Source of the DNA: Tumebacillus sp. BK434
GTDB taxonomy: Bacteria > Bacillota > Bacilli > Tumebacillales > Tumebacillaceae
DNA length: 64,000 nt
NCBI RefSeq assembly: GCF_004340785.1
Contig: NZ_SLXS01000004.1
Location: 186,001-250,000 of the forward strand
Direction: 5' to 3'
Below, in pieces: positions 24,589 to 37,472 of this stretch; position 1 is the stretch's first letter, and each line of letters starts with the position of its first letter. The position numbers and the translations under genes are program-made. The notes below the pieces were generated by a model. It was given only the letters and a program-made list of their open reading frames with translations. It was not told the DNA's origin and did not search any database.

Positions 24589-25721
24589 AAGCTGTGACCT
24601 ATCAAGGGATCAAAGATGTGAAAGTGACCGATGTACCGGAACCGAAGATCATCGAACGCGAAGACATCGTCGTCCGCATCACCACCACCGCCATCTGCGG
24701 GTCGGACTTGCATCTGATTCATGGCTTTGTCCCCAATCTGCACAAAGGCTACATTATCGGCCATGAGCCGATGGGGATCGTTGAAGAAGTCGGGCCTGAC
24801 GTGACGCGGGTGAAAAAAGGCGACCGGGTCATCGTCCCGTTTAATGTGGCCTGCGGACACTGTTTTTTCTGCGAGAGCCATCTGGAGAGCCAATGTGACA
24901 ATGCGAATCCGCACGGCGATGCGGGCGGCTATTTCGGCTATTCGGAGACGTTCGGCGGGTATGCGGGCGGCCAGGCCGAATTTTTGCGGGTGCCGTACGG
25001 GAACTTCACGCCGTTTAAAGTGCCGGAGAACTGCGAGCTGGAGGATGAGAAGATCGTCTTCCTGTCGGACATCGTCCCGACCGCTTACTGGGGCGTGGAC
25101 AATGCCGGAGTCAAGCCGGGCGATACGGTGATCGTGCTCGGCTGCGGCCCCGTCGGGCTGCTCGCGCAAAAATTTGCCTGGCTGAAAGGCGCGAAGCGTG
25201 TGATCGCCGTCGATTACATCGGATACCGGCTGGAACATGCCAAGCGGGTGAACCGCGTGGAGATCGTCGATTTCACCAAGCATGATCATCCCGGCGAGCA
25301 TCTGAAAGAGATCACCAAAGGCGGCGCCGATGTGGTGATCGACTGTGTCGGCATGGACGGCAAGATGACGATCATCGAGATGATGGAGAGCGCCCTGAAG
25401 CTGCAGGGCGGCGCGATGGGCGCGATCGTCATCGCCGCGCAGTGTGTGAGAAAAGGCGGGACGATCCAATTGATCGGCGTGTACGGGGCGCGCTATAACG
25501 CCTTCCCGCTCGGCGACCTGTTCGCCCGCAACATTACGCTGAAGATGGGGCAGGCGCCGGTGATCCACTACATGCCGGAGCTGTACCGGATGATCGAAGC
25601 GAACAAGTTCGATCCGACCGATGTGATCACGCACCGCCTGCCGCTGTCCGAAGCGGAGCGCGCGTATGAGCTTTTTGATGAAAAGCTCGACGGGTGCATC
25701 AAAGTCGTTTTAAAGCCGTAA
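24585..25721 (+). CDS. zinc-dependent alcohol dehydrogenase
   Basis: This is a 378-residue medium-chain dehydrogenase. Catalytic zinc ligands appear as Cys in ICGSD and HE in IGHEPMG. Four Cys in the segment CGHCFFCESHLESQC fit the structural zinc site. The Rossmann motif GCGPVG follows and predicts NAD(P) binding. It belongs to the formaldehyde-dehydrogenase-like/threonine-dehydrogenase-like branch and the substrate is unknown. The ATG at 24585 was chosen because AAAGGAG lies 7 bases upstream. An ATG at 24579 is too close to it. The start overlaps the upstream stop. Confidence 0.88.
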   Translation: MKAVTYQGIKDVKVTDVPEPKIIEREDIVVRITTTAICGSDLHLIHGFVPNLHKGYIIGHEPMGIVEEVGPDVTRVKKGDRVIVPFNVACGHCFFCESHLESQCDNANPHGDAGGYFGYSETFGGYAGGQAEFLRVPYGNFTPFKVPENCELEDEKIVFLSDIVPTAYWGVDNAGVKPGDTVIVLGCGPVGLLAQKFAWLKGAKRVIAVDYIGYRLEHAKRVNRVEIVDFTKHDHPGEHLKEITKGGADVVIDCVGMDGKMTIIEMMESALKLQGGAMGAIVIAAQCVRKGGTIQLIGVYGARYNAFPLGDLFARNITLKMGQAPVIHYMPELYRMIEANKFDPTDVITHRLPLSEAERAYELFDEKLDGCIKVVLKP

Positions 25722-25730
25722 GCCCAGCCG

Positions 25731-25753
25731 AAGCCGCTGCTGCGGCTTTTTTT
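25731..25753 (+). terminator. terminator after the dehydrogenase
   Basis: AAGCCGC/GCGGCTT hairpin with a TGCT loop and a T run. Confidence 0.85.
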
Positions 25754-25829
25754 GCGGAACAGGAAGTTATTTGAAAAGTGTGTTATGATGAAAGCAGAGA
25801 TGGAATACATAGCGAAGTGGGGGATTTTC

Positions 25830-27629
25830 ATGAAACAATTAAGCCAAACGTGGAACTTGGAGCCGTTTTTTGCTGGCGGTTCGGAGTCTCCGGAGTTTGC
25901 TCATTATCTGGAACAGCTCGAAACGAGCATCGAAGGGCTGTCCGGCACGATCTCGTCCCTGGCCTCGACGACCAGCGTAGACGCCTGGGTTTCGGTTCTG
26001 CACACCGTGCAAGAGGTGTTTGCGAACCTGCGCTATGCGATGAGCTTCACCTCCTGCCTGCTCGCCCAAAACGTCAAAGACCAGCATGCGAAGATCGTGC
26101 ACGGCACGATCACCAAGTTGTCCGCACAGCATGGCGCGGCGATGACCGTGCTCGACAAGCAGATCCTCGCCGCCGATGAAAGCACCTGGGCGGCCGTGCT
26201 GCAAGATGAGCGCGTCCAACCGATCGCGTTCTATCTGGATGAGCGCCGTCAGCGCGCCAACGAGAAACTGGCGCCGGAGATGGAAGCGCTGGCCGGCGAC
26301 CTCGCCGTCGACGGCTACCATGCCTGGGGCTCGCTGTACAACACGCTGATCGGCCGCATGGCGATCAAGGTGGAGAAAGACGGCGAAGTGAAAGAGCTGT
26401 CGGTGGGCCAGGCGCAGAACATGTATTCCGGCACCCCGGACCGCAGCGTGCGCGAAGCTGCTTTTACAGCGTGGGAAGAGGCGTTCGCGCAGAACGAAGA
26501 GCTGTTCGCAGCCAACCTCAACCATCTCGGCGGCTTCCGCTGGGCGCATTACAAGGCCCGCGGCTGGGATTCGATCCTCAAAGAGCCGTGCGACATCAAC
26601 CGCATGTCCCGCGCCACGCTCGACGTGATGTGGGATGTGATCGACAAGAACAAAGACGTGTTCGTGAAATTCTTGAACCGCAAGGCGGAGCTGATCGGCA
26701 CCGACAAACTGAGCTACTACGACCTGTATGCGCCGACTTCGACGGTGGAGACGTCGTATACGTACGATGAAGGAGCGAACTTTATCGTCGAGCAGTTCAA
26801 AGAGTTCTCGGCCGATTTTGCCGACTTTGCGACGATGGCGTTCGAGAAGAGCTGGATCGAGGCGGAAGACCGCCCGGGCAAGCGTCCCGGCGGGTTCTGC
26901 ACCGGCTTCCCGGGCAAAAACGAAACGCGCATCTTCATGACATACGACAACTCGATGGGCGCGGTGTCGACGCTTGCGCATGAGCTGGGCCATGCCTACC
27001 ATGCACACGTGATGGGCGACATGCCGTTCTTCTCCCGCCTCTACGCGATGAACGTGGCAGAGACCGCTTCGACGTTTGCCGAGACGCTCGTCACTTCGGC
27101 GGCGGTGCGGGCGGCGAAATCGGATGACGAGAAGATCGCGCTCTTGGAAGAAAAAGTGTCCGGCTCGATCGCGATGTACATGGACATCCACGCCCGCTTC
27201 ATCTTCGAAAACAACTTCTACGATGAGCGTCAAAAAGGCCTGGTCAGCGCAGAGCGCTTGAACGAGCTGATGGTCGAAGCGCAGAAGAAATCGTACCGCG
27301 ATTCTCTGGAGCTGTACCACCCGCGCTTCTGGGCGTCGAAGCTGCACTTCTATTCGACATCCGTGCCGTTCTACAACTTCCCGTACACCTTCGGCTACCT
27401 GTTCTCGACCGGCGTTTACGCGCTGGCGCTGCAGGAAGGCGCGTCGTTTGCCGACAAATATGTGGCGCTGCTGCGCGACACGGCGAGCATGACGGTCGAA
27501 GAGCTGGCCCAAAAACACCTCGGCGTCGATCTGACCCAGCCGGAATTCTGGCAAAACGCGGTCGACATCACCGTGAAAGATGCGGAAGAATTCCTGCGTC
27601 TGACCGCTGACAAAGTCGCTGCGCAGTAA
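25830..27629 (+). CDS. M3 family oligoendopeptidase (PepF-like)
   Basis: This is a 599-residue metallopeptidase. The zinc motif HELGH (His384, Glu385, His388) with a downstream Glu in the NVAETASTF segment is that of family M3. Length and the N-terminal helical domain fit oligoendopeptidase F. These enzymes degrade short peptides in the cytoplasm. The ATG at 25830 follows GTGGGGG. Longer in-frame starts to 25752 overlap the previous terminator and were rejected. It is probably monocistronic. Confidence 0.9.
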   Translation: MKQLSQTWNLEPFFAGGSESPEFAHYLEQLETSIEGLSGTISSLASTTSVDAWVSVLHTVQEVFANLRYAMSFTSCLLAQNVKDQHAKIVHGTITKLSAQHGAAMTVLDKQILAADESTWAAVLQDERVQPIAFYLDERRQRANEKLAPEMEALAGDLAVDGYHAWGSLYNTLIGRMAIKVEKDGEVKELSVGQAQNMYSGTPDRSVREAAFTAWEEAFAQNEELFAANLNHLGGFRWAHYKARGWDSILKEPCDINRMSRATLDVMWDVIDKNKDVFVKFLNRKAELIGTDKLSYYDLYAPTSTVETSYTYDEGANFIVEQFKEFSADFADFATMAFEKSWIEAEDRPGKRPGGFCTGFPGKNETRIFMTYDNSMGAVSTLAHELGHAYHAHVMGDMPFFSRLYAMNVAETASTFAETLVTSAAVRAAKSDDEKIALLEEKVSGSIAMYMDIHARFIFENNFYDERQKGLVSAERLNELMVEAQKKSYRDSLELYHPRFWASKLHFYSTSVPFYNFPYTFGYLFSTGVYALALQEGASFADKYVALLRDTASMTVEELAQKHLGVDLTQPEFWQNAVDITVKDAEEFLRLTADKVAAQ

Positions 27630-27706
27630 CAGTCCGGCCGCATAAAGCTGCTTTGGGAACGGCATTCTAGTAAAGGTTTGAAACCCGTCTGGAGGTGCTT
27701 TACAGA

Positions 27707-28369
27707 ATGAACCGTTCTCAACAGCAGCAGGGACAACAGCAAGGGATGCGCTTTGGGGCGCATGAGTTTTTGGCGACGCAAGAATCGCTCCGCTCGAAAG
27801 GCGCAGACATCGAGCTGTACGGTGTGCTGATCAGCCAGTGCCAAGATGCGCACCTGCGTGACATTCTGACCAACCAGCAGCGTCGCATGGTGCAAGGCTA
27901 CCAGCAATGCCTGGCCGTATTGAGCAACCAGGGCTTCGCGCCGCAAGTGCCGCACACGCCGCAGACGAACGTGTACGAGAGTATCAACATCGGCCTGAAC
28001 AATCCGCAGATGCCGATGCCGAACCCGCAGGTCAACCGCCTGTCCGATCGGTCGATCGCGACGATCGCGCTCAACCTGCACAAGTTCGGGGCGATCTGCT
28101 GCATGAACTCTGCGCTGGAATGTGCGAACCCGGTGCTGCGCCAGTTCCATGCGACCTCTGCCAACACCTGTCAGGAGATGGCGTACGAACTGTTCCAATT
28201 CGCCAACTACCAAGGCATGTACCAAGTGCCACAGCTGGCAGACCACACCATGCAAACGATGGTCCAAGCGTTTTCCGCTCCGGGCTACGGCGGCCAAGGT
28301 GCCAGAATGCAGCCGCACCTGCAAGGCCAAGGGTACAACTCCCCGATGGCGCTGAACCGCAATTTCTAA
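27707..28369 (+). CDS. CotF-like spore coat protein
   Basis: This 220-residue protein starts with a Gln-rich stretch, followed by two ferritin-like helical hairpin segments (GADIELYGVLISQC...LRDIL and ALNLHKFGAICCMNSALEC...CQEMAYELF) of the coat F type. It ends in a Gly/Gln/Asn-rich tail. Coat F proteins are assembled on the developing spore. SD GGAGG lies 10 bases before the chosen ATG. A terminator follows. The internal Cys residues could support cross-linking. Confidence 0.85.
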   Translation: MNRSQQQQGQQQGMRFGAHEFLATQESLRSKGADIELYGVLISQCQDAHLRDILTNQQRRMVQGYQQCLAVLSNQGFAPQVPHTPQTNVYESINIGLNNPQMPMPNPQVNRLSDRSIATIALNLHKFGAICCMNSALECANPVLRQFHATSANTCQEMAYELFQFANYQGMYQVPQLADHTMQTMVQAFSAPGYGGQGARMQPHLQGQGYNSPMALNRNF

Positions 28370-28383
28370 TTATGAGTGAAAGC

Positions 28384-28419
28384 AAAGGCGATCCGTTTGA
28401 CTGCGGATCGCCTTTTATT
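28384..28419 (+). terminator. terminator after the coat protein gene
   Basis: AAAGGCGATCCG/CGGATCGCCTTTT hairpin. Confidence 0.85.
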
Positions 28420-28452
28420 GATTGTTTTCCAGGTGTTTTGCGAAACGGGGCT

Positions 28453-28989
28453 TTAGGCGTGATCGGCGTGGAACTCTTCCAGTGTTTTTTCGTCGGTTTG
28501 GGTGACCGTCCAGGCGCCGTTTTGTTGGCGGAGAGTCAGGGTGAGGTGGAATTCGCCGACGCTGTGTGTCTCGTCAGGGTACAGGTAACTGGCCTGGCCG
28601 TGTATGACAACGATTGCCGTTTGTCCGTCCTTGTGGGCTCGGATCGGTTCGTAGTAGTCGAGGTCGAGTGTTTCATCCAGCATCTTGAGGGAACGGGATT
28701 GCTCGATCATGAAGGCCTCCGTATTGATGCCAGCCTTGAGGTCTGTTCCTTGGGCCAACTCGGGGTACCGCTTGTGCAGCACGGTCACATCGCCAGAGAG
28801 AAGGGCCTGCTTGCGGACTTCAAAATACTCATCGACCACAGGCATGAACGGCGCGGCATCTGCTGCCGATAAGGATTCTGCCGGACGGCATGCACAGCTG
28901 GTATCGGACGGATTGAAGAGTAAGATTCCTGCCGTGACCACGGCAAGAAAAGCCCCGACCCAGGCGATCGATTTTAGTGGTTGTATCAA
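28453..28989 (-). CDS. membrane-anchored or secreted protein of unknown function
   Basis: This 178-residue protein starts with a hydrophobic segment (residues ~8-25) that could be a signal peptide or anchor, followed by a Cys-x-Cys pair (SCACRP) and an alpha/beta domain that has an NTF2-like look. I do not recognise it. The TTG start has a strong AAAGGAGG upstream. No terminator of its own is visible at the 3' end other than the convergent one near 28384-28419. Confidence 0.65.
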   Translation of the reverse strand: MIQPLKSIAWVGAFLAVVTAGILLFNPSDTSCACRPAESLSAADAAPFMPVVDEYFEVRKQALLSGDVTVLHKRYPELAQGTDLKAGINTEAFMIEQSRSLKMLDETLDLDYYEPIRAHKDGQTAIVVIHGQASYLYPDETHSVGEFHLTLTLRQQNGAWTVTQTDEKTLEEFHADHA

Positions 28990-29062
28990 CGAACTTCCTC
29001 CTTTGATTGAGTTGCTGTTGATTAGACGAATTCATTTTGAAGAAGGTTACATTCCCGTCTCA

Positions 29063-29104
29063 TGAAAAAAGAACCTGTTTGGCGCCGCCAAACAGGTTCT
29101 TTTT
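29063..29104 (-). terminator. terminator of metH
   Basis: A near-perfect palindrome, AAAAAGAACCTGTTTGGCG paired with its complement, ends in a T run on the - strand, just past the metH stop. Confidence 0.85.
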
Positions 29105-29109
29105 GTGAG

Positions 29110-32541
<3,432 letters not shown>

Positions 32542-32573
32542 TGGAATTGACAGCCTCCTTGTGGTCTGCATAC

Positions 32574-32609
32574 AAAAAACCCTCTTCTCGGGCGGTCCAA
32601 GAAGAGGGT
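32574..32609 (-). terminator. S-box-linked terminator
   Basis: ACCCTCTTCT/AGAAGAGGGT stem followed by TTTTTT on the - strand, between the SAM riboswitch and metH. Confidence 0.85.
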
Positions 32610-32634
32610 GAGCGTTCACGTGAATACGGTTCCT

Positions 32635-32733
32635 CTCTTATCTGCCAAAGCGTATTGCTTTGCTGGAATTAGCACCTGTACACGGTTGCCGAGGCTTCGC
32701 AGGGCCAGTTCCCTCCGCCTCTCTGGATAAGAG
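32635..32733 (-). promoter_or_regulatory. SAM-I riboswitch (S-box)
   Basis: On the - strand the conserved S-box blocks run in order: CTTATCCAGAGAGGCGGAGG, ACTGGCCCTGCGAAGCCTC, GGCAACC, GTGCTAATTCCAGCA and GGCAGATAAGAG. The P1 helix is CTCTTATC/GATAAGAG. It sits upstream of a terminator and metH, a classic S-box target. Confidence 0.96.
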
Positions 32734-32758
32734 TTCAAGTCATTCTGTTGTTGGACTG

Positions 32759-32788
32759 ATACTATCACCTTTGAAACGTATGTGTCAA
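32759..32788 (-). promoter_or_regulatory. sigma-A promoter of the metH leader
   Basis: On the - strand TTGACA, an 18-base spacer and TAGTAT lie about 25 bases before the S-box P1 helix. Confidence 0.65.
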
Positions 32789-32844
32789 TGGATTGTTTGA
32801 TGTTCGTCCGCATAGAGATGAGAACAGGGAAAGGAGGAAGCTGG

Positions 32845-33624
32845 ATGGCGATGAAGATACGCGGCGCGAAGAAGCCGGTCAATTGGCGCTTGATCTTCTT
32901 TGCCTTGCTCGTCCTGTTCGTGTTTGCCATCGCCCAGTCGGTGTATTATGTGGAGAGCAGTCTGCGCCCGACGTTTATCAAAGTGGCGGAGGAGAAGACG
33001 CGGCACATCGCGACCGAAGCGATCAACGGTTCGATTGCGGAGCGGATCTCGAGTGAGGCGGACTACAGCAAACTGATCGATCTGAAAACGAGTTCTGCCG
33101 GAAAGGTGACGGCCGGCTATTTTAACATGGTCGAAGCGGCCCGCATACAAAATGATGTGACGAAAAGCATCGAAGGCGTTTTACAAAGCCTGCAGGAGAA
33201 AAAGATGTACATCCCGCTCGGGCAGGCGGCCGGTTCATCCCTGTTGTCCCAGCTCGGCCCGGACATCCCGGTCGAGATCCAGCCGGTCGGGAACGTGATG
33301 TCTGACATCGGCTGGGAATCGCAGGAGCGGGGCATCAACCAGGTGATCCACACGCTGTACCTCGAGATCACGGTGCACACCTCGGTCATCGTGCCGTTCA
33401 CGACCAAGCCGTCCGAAGTGAAGACGAAAGTGCCGATCGCCTACGTCTTCCTCGTCGGCGACGTGCCGCAGATGGTGTTTAACGCCAAAGGCGAGACGGT
33501 CGGACAGACGACATCGAGCAGCCAGATCCCGATGCCGTCGATCCAGTTGCCCAATCTCAATGACAACAAGGATGAAAAAAGCGACGCCGCTTCTGAATCG
33601 TCCGCTGCCGGAGCGGAGGAATAG
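32845..33624 (+). CDS. yunB: sporulation protein YunB
   Basis: This 259-residue protein has one N-terminal membrane helix (residues ~14-32) followed by an extracytoplasmic domain with the YunB pattern: EKTRHIATEAINGSI, then PLGQAAGSSLLSQLGP, then HTLYLEI. YunB is a forespore/mother-cell-stage protein of unknown biochemical role in Bacillus. SD AGGAGG lies 7 bases before the chosen ATG. The C-terminus is Ser/Ala/Glu-rich and probably disordered. Confidence 0.88.
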   Translation: MAMKIRGAKKPVNWRLIFFALLVLFVFAIAQSVYYVESSLRPTFIKVAEEKTRHIATEAINGSIAERISSEADYSKLIDLKTSSAGKVTAGYFNMVEAARIQNDVTKSIEGVLQSLQEKKMYIPLGQAAGSSLLSQLGPDIPVEIQPVGNVMSDIGWESQERGINQVIHTLYLEITVHTSVIVPFTTKPSEVKTKVPIAYVFLVGDVPQMVFNAKGETVGQTTSSSQIPMPSIQLPNLNDNKDEKSDAASESSAAGAEE

Positions 33625-33758
33625 CAGAGCCCGACCAGCGCTGCCAAACGAAAGACGCTGCGAGACATGTAAGGCGCGGAAGAAGATGGTAAGATAGTGG
33701 GAGAGGCAGGGACGGATCGTTTCGTGGCTGACCCTTTGAGAAGCAGGAGGACAGAGCA

Positions 33759-34406
33759 ATGGATCAGGCTAACATCATCGCAGCAGCTGAGCAATTTGTG
33801 AAGGACGAACTGGGCGGGGACAGCTCGGGGCATGATTACTGGCACATCTACCGCGTGTGGCAGACGGCGAAGAAAATCGGGGTGGAAGAAGGCGCAGACC
33901 TGCTGGTCGTCGAGCTGGCGGCGTTGCTGCATGACATCGCCGACGAGAAGCTCGTCGCAAGCGAAGCGGAAGGACTGGCGAAAGTGCGCAGCTGGCTGGT
34001 GGAACAGGGCGTGGCAGAAGCCACGGTCGAGCACGTGATGGAGATCATCTCGACGATGTCGTTCAAAGGCGGCGGCAAGACCGGCATGCGCACGCTGGAA
34101 GGCGCCGTCGTGCAGGACGCCGACCGCCTCGATGCGATCGGCGCGGTCGGGATCGCCCGCGTGTTCGCCTATTCGGGAGCAAAAGGGCAGCTGTCGCACG
34201 ACCCGCACCTTCCGCCGCGCACCGACATGACGGCCGAGGAGTATCGCAAAGGCAAGTCGACGGCGATCAACCATTTCTATGAAAAGCTGCTCAAGCTGAA
34301 AGACTTGATGAACACCGCGTACGGCAAGCAGATGGCGGAAGGGCGCCATGCTGTGATGGAAGCGTTTTTGGAACAATTTTACGCGGAGTGGGAAGGCAAA
34401 AAGTGA
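33759..34406 (+). CDS. HD-domain phosphohydrolase (YedJ-like)
   Basis: This 215-residue protein has the HD metal motif set: HDYWHIYRVW near the N-terminus, LLHDIADE with the His-Asp pair, and VVQDADRLDAIG with the distal Asp. It matches the YedJ/YpgQ-like soluble phosphohydrolases thought to act on nucleotides. The natural substrate is not evident. AGGAGG precedes the start. It stands alone between yunB and nfu. Confidence 0.85.
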   Translation: MDQANIIAAAEQFVKDELGGDSSGHDYWHIYRVWQTAKKIGVEEGADLLVVELAALLHDIADEKLVASEAEGLAKVRSWLVEQGVAEATVEHVMEIISTMSFKGGGKTGMRTLEGAVVQDADRLDAIGAVGIARVFAYSGAKGQLSHDPHLPPRTDMTAEEYRKGKSTAINHFYEKLLKLKDLMNTAYGKQMAEGRHAVMEAFLEQFYAEWEGKK

Positions 34407-34600
34407 GCAAGGACGCGCACTCTGAATAGTGTAGGAGTGAGAGATGTAACAGAGGTCACAGATATACCTTCCCACCTCCCCTATACTAAGGGTAAAATAA
34501 TAACAATGTGCAGCGCATCGCATGAGCGGAAAATCTTCCGCCTATACTAGATGCGTATGCACTCAACTCAATTTGGAAGAACGAATGGAGGCTACTCACA

Positions 34601-34834
34601 ATGGAAGATCTTCGCGCACGCGTTCAAGAAGCACTTGACAAAATTCGCCCGGGCCTGCAAGCTGACGGCGGCGACGCAGAACTGGTAGAAGTAGACGGCG
34701 ATACTGGCATCGCACAAATCCGCATGACCGGCGCTTGCGGCGGCTGCCCGATGTCCACGATGACCCTGAAAATGGGTATCGAGCGCACCATCCGCGCATC
34801 CGTTCCGGAAATTCGCGAAGTTGTAGCAGTTTAA
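34601..34834 (+). CDS. NifU-like iron-sulfur cluster carrier (Nfu type)
   Basis: This 77-residue protein consists only of the Nfu C-terminal domain, with the cluster-binding CGGC (Cys46, Cys49). It corresponds to the B. subtilis YutI class that delivers 4Fe-4S clusters. SD TGGAGG is well placed. The 194-base upstream gap has a small GCGGAA/TTCCGC hairpin and TATACT-like boxes but no clear full promoter. Thioredoxin follows 26 bases downstream on the same strand, so the two may be co-transcribed. Confidence 0.9.
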   Translation: MEDLRARVQEALDKIRPGLQADGGDAELVEVDGDTGIAQIRMTGACGGCPMSTMTLKMGIERTIRASVPEIREVVAV

Positions 34835-34860
34835 TTTTCTAACGTACGGAGGTACTAACC

Positions 34861-35190
34861 ATGGCAACTGACGCAATCTTGACCATTACCGACGCGAACT
34901 TTGACGATGCCGTCAAAAACTCCGAAACCCCGATCCTGGTTGACTTCTGGGCGACCTGGTGCGGCCCGTGCCGCATGCTCGCTCCGGTCCTCGAAGATGT
35001 GGCGGGCGAAACGGCCGGCAAGCTGACCATCGGCAAGCTGAACATCGACGAAAACCAAGCGACCACGCAAAAATTCGGCGTGATGTCCATCCCGACCATG
35101 CTCGTCTTCAAAGGCGGCGAGGTCGTGAAGACTGTCGTGGGCTACAAGTCCAAGAAAGACCTGATGGACGAACTGGCTGGCGTACTGTAA
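34861..35190 (+). CDS. trxA: thioredoxin
   Basis: This 109-residue thioredoxin has the active site WCGPC (Cys34, Cys37), the cis-Pro segment SIPTML and normal family length. It is a cytoplasmic disulfide reductant. SD CGGAGG precedes the ATG. A terminator follows. Pairing with the Nfu gene groups two redox/Fe-S functions. Confidence 0.93.
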   Translation: MATDAILTITDANFDDAVKNSETPILVDFWATWCGPCRMLAPVLEDVAGETAGKLTIGKLNIDENQATTQKFGVMSIPTMLVFKGGEVVKTVVGYKSKKDLMDELAGVL

Positions 35191-35203
35191 GTCGAACCTG
35201 CAG

Positions 35204-35232
35204 AAAGGCACCGCGATGGCGGTGCCTTTTTT
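35204..35232 (+). terminator. terminator of trxA
   Basis: AAAGGCACCGC/GCGGTGCCTTT hairpin with six T. Confidence 0.88.
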
Positions 35233-35238
35233 GCGCAA

Positions 35239-35270
35239 AGAAAAGCACTGCCGGATGCGGCAGTGCTTTT
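35239..35270 (-). terminator. terminator of hemL
   Basis: AAAAGCACTGCCG/CGGCAGTGCTTTT hairpin immediately after the hemL stop. On the - strand TTTTCTTT follows. Confidence 0.8.
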
Positions 35271-35274
35271 GTTG

Positions 35275-36570
35275 TTACAGCTTGGAAAACGCGCGGTCTG
35301 CAGCGAGCAGCGTAAAGGCGATGTCTTCCGGGGTGTGCGCCGTGGAGACGAACCACGCTTCGTATTTGGACGGCGCGAGCAGGATGCCTTCTTCGAGCAG
35401 CAGGTGGAAGAAGCGGGCAAACTTTTCGCCGTCGGCCGACTTGGCGTCTTCGTAGTTTTTCACTTGGCGGTCGGTGAAGTACATCGCAAACGCGCCGCCG
35501 ACGCGGTTCAAGGTGACCTTGTGGCCGTATTTGCGCGCCGACTGAAGCAGTCCTTCGGCCAGCAGTCGCCCAAGGTCGCTCATGCGCTCGTACGTGCCCG
35601 GCTTCTGCAGCTCTTCCAGGCAGGCGATGCCGGCCGAGATCGACGCCGGGTTGCCCGCCATCGTGCCCGCCTGATACGCCGGGCCGAGCGGTGCGACTTG
35701 CTCCATGATGTCGATGCGGCCGCCGTAAGCGCCGATCGGCAGGCCGCCGCCGATGATCTTGCCAAGCGCGGTCATGTCGGGCGTGACCCCGAGCAGATTT
35801 TGCGCGCCGCCGTAGAGGAAGCGGAACGCGGTGATCACTTCGTCGTAGATGACCAGCGCACCGTGTTTGTGCGTCAGTTCGTTGACGCCTTGCAGGAATC
35901 CGGACTCCGGCGCGACGATGCCGAAGTTGCCGACGATCGGCTCGACCAGCACGGCTGCGACCTGATCGCCCCACTTGTTCAAAGCGTCTTCATACGCCTG
36001 CAGGTCGTTGAACGGCACGGTGATCACATCTTCGGCGATCGACTGCGGAATCCCCGCCGAATCGGGAATGCCGAGCGTCGACGGGCCGGAGCCTGCCGCG
36101 ACCAGCACGAGGTCGGAGTGGCCGTGGTAGCAGCCGGCGAACTTCATGATCTTCGTGCGCCCGGTATAGGCGCGGGCAACGCGGATGCAGGTCATCACCG
36201 CTTCGGTTCCGGAGTTGACGAAGCGGACTTTTTCGAGGGACGGGATCGCTTCCTGCAGCATCTGCGCAAAATCGATCTCCAGCTTCGTCGGCGCCCCGTA
36301 GAGCAGCCCGTCATGCGCCGCGCGGGTGATCGCTTCCGCCACGTGTTTGTTGCCGTGACCGTGGATCAGCGGGCCGTATGCGGCGAGATAGTCGACGTAC
36401 CGGTTGCCGTCCACGTCATACAGGTACGCCCCGTCGCCTTTTTCGATAAAGACGGGCGCGCCGCCGCCGACCGCCTTGAACGAGCGGGACGGAGAGTTGA
36501 CGCCGCCGACGATGACTTCCTGTGCGTCTTCATAATAACGTTCCGAGCGGGAACGGTTGAGGGTTGCCAT
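35275..36570 (-). CDS. hemL: glutamate-1-semialdehyde 2,1-aminomutase
   Basis: This 431-residue class III PLP enzyme has the GSA-aminomutase signature GVNSPSRSF near the N-terminus, YDEVITAFR, and the Schiff-base Lys at about 271 in [13 protein letters not shown]. It makes 5-aminolevulinate for heme and, in organisms with B12, corrinoids. It is not in a hem operon here, so it could be a second copy of the GsaB type. It converges on trxA. Confidence 0.92.
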   Translation of the reverse strand: MATLNRSRSERYYEDAQEVIVGGVNSPSRSFKAVGGGAPVFIEKGDGAYLYDVDGNRYVDYLAAYGPLIHGHGNKHVAEAITRAAHDGLLYGAPTKLEIDFAQMLQEAIPSLEKVRFVNSGTEAVMTCIRVARAYTGRTKIMKFAGCYHGHSDLVLVAAGSGPSTLGIPDSAGIPQSIAEDVITVPFNDLQAYEDALNKWGDQVAAVLVEPIVGNFGIVAPESGFLQGVNELTHKHGALVIYDEVITAFRFLYGGAQNLLGVTPDMTALGKIIGGGLPIGAYGGRIDIMEQVAPLGPAYQAGTMAGNPASISAGIACLEELQKPGTYERMSDLGRLLAEGLLQSARKYGHKVTLNRVGGAFAMYFTDRQVKNYEDAKSADGEKFARFFHLLLEEGILLAPSKYEAWFVSTAHTPEDIAFTLLAADRAFSKL

Positions 36571-36689
36571 GAGGAATCTCCACCTTTCTTGTCTATCTCT
36601 TATCGTACCAAAAAATCACACGACCGACATTCCAATTTTCCCCGCTCCGAAGACTGTAACAAGCAGTCTACATGAACGGAGGAACCTCG

Positions 36690-37472
36690 ATGAACCCCAA
36701 GTGGAAAAAAATCACCCTGATCACCGCCCCGATCCTGATTGCCGGATCGGTCTATGCGTTTACCAACGCGTCGGCGTCTAATGAGGACAACGGCATCACC
36801 GGGACGCTCGTCTCGTCGGAGAAGCTGACCCCGGAGGAGATCGCCGCCCTGGAGTCGGCCAAACCGGCCCCAGCACCTGCGACAGGCACGGACACAACTC
36901 CGGAGGTAGACATGAGCGCAATCAACCCGTTCACCGTCTACACGCCGCCGGCAGCACCCGCTGCGACGACGCCTGCAGCAGCACCGGCTGTGGAAACGTC
37001 CCAGCAGCCCTTCTCGCTGGACAATGTCAAGAAGCTGGAATTAAAATCACAGACCACGCTTGGCGAGTTGAAGCTGGAGTTTAAGTCGGACAAAGGCGAA
37101 CTCCAGTTGAAAGGCGAGATCGCCGACCGCAAGATCGAAGTCAAAGGCGAGCAGGCGCTGGACGTGCTCGGCAAGCTGCTGGCCAGCTTCGGCCTGCAAG
37201 ACTCGATGACCGCGCTGCTCCAAGGCGAGGATGTCAAGCTCGACGCAGCGCTGGCCGGCGCCTTGAAGGGGCTGGAGATCGAGCTGAACGACGGCCGCAA
37301 GATCGAAACGAAAGCGCCCGGCAAGAACCCGAAAGCCCAAGGCAAACACGACAACGGCAACCACTACGGCTGGGACAAAGCAAAGAAAGAAAAAGAGAAC
37401 AAGGGCAAAGGCAACGAAAAGGCCAAAGGCAAAGACAAGCATGACAATGATGACCAAGGTGAAGACAACTAA
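36690..37472 (+). CDS. secreted protein with Pro/Ala linker and Lys-rich tail
   Basis: This 260-residue protein starts with a Sec signal-like segment (KKITLITAPILIAGSVYA). An Ala/Pro/Thr-rich linker spans ~55-100, and a beta-rich segment of charged repeats spans ~115-200 (LELKS, LKLEFKS, LQLKGEI, IEVKGE). The final ~45 residues are dominated by Lys, Gly, Asn and Asp. The beta-rich part resembles small YusW-like domains but I cannot confirm this. SD CGGAGG precedes the chosen ATG. A cell-wall-associated role is an inference from the basic tail. Confidence 0.7.
   Translation: MNPKWKKITLITAPILIAGSVYAFTNASASNEDNGITGTLVSSEKLTPEEIAALESAKPAPAPATGTDTTPEVDMSAINPFTVYTPPAAPAATTPAAAPAVETSQQPFSLDNVKKLELKSQTTLGELKLEFKSDKGELQLKGEIADRKIEVKGEQALDVLGKLLASFGLQDSMTALLQGEDVKLDAALAGALKGLEIELNDGRKIETKAPGKNPKAQGKHDNGNHYGWDKAKKEKENKGKGNEKAKGKDKHDNDDQGEDN

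Noticed and set aside
25770-25795. TTGAAA and TATGAT as promoter of the M3 peptidase
   Set aside because: The spacing is only about 7 bases, too short for a sigma-A promoter.
28370-28872. + strand frame continuing through the coat protein end into the following gap
   Set aside because: It is in a different frame from the coat gene and opposes the better supported - strand gene at 28453-28989.
34440-34560. Paired TATACT boxes as promoters of nfu
   Set aside because: No -35 element at a suitable distance, so I left them out of the feature list.
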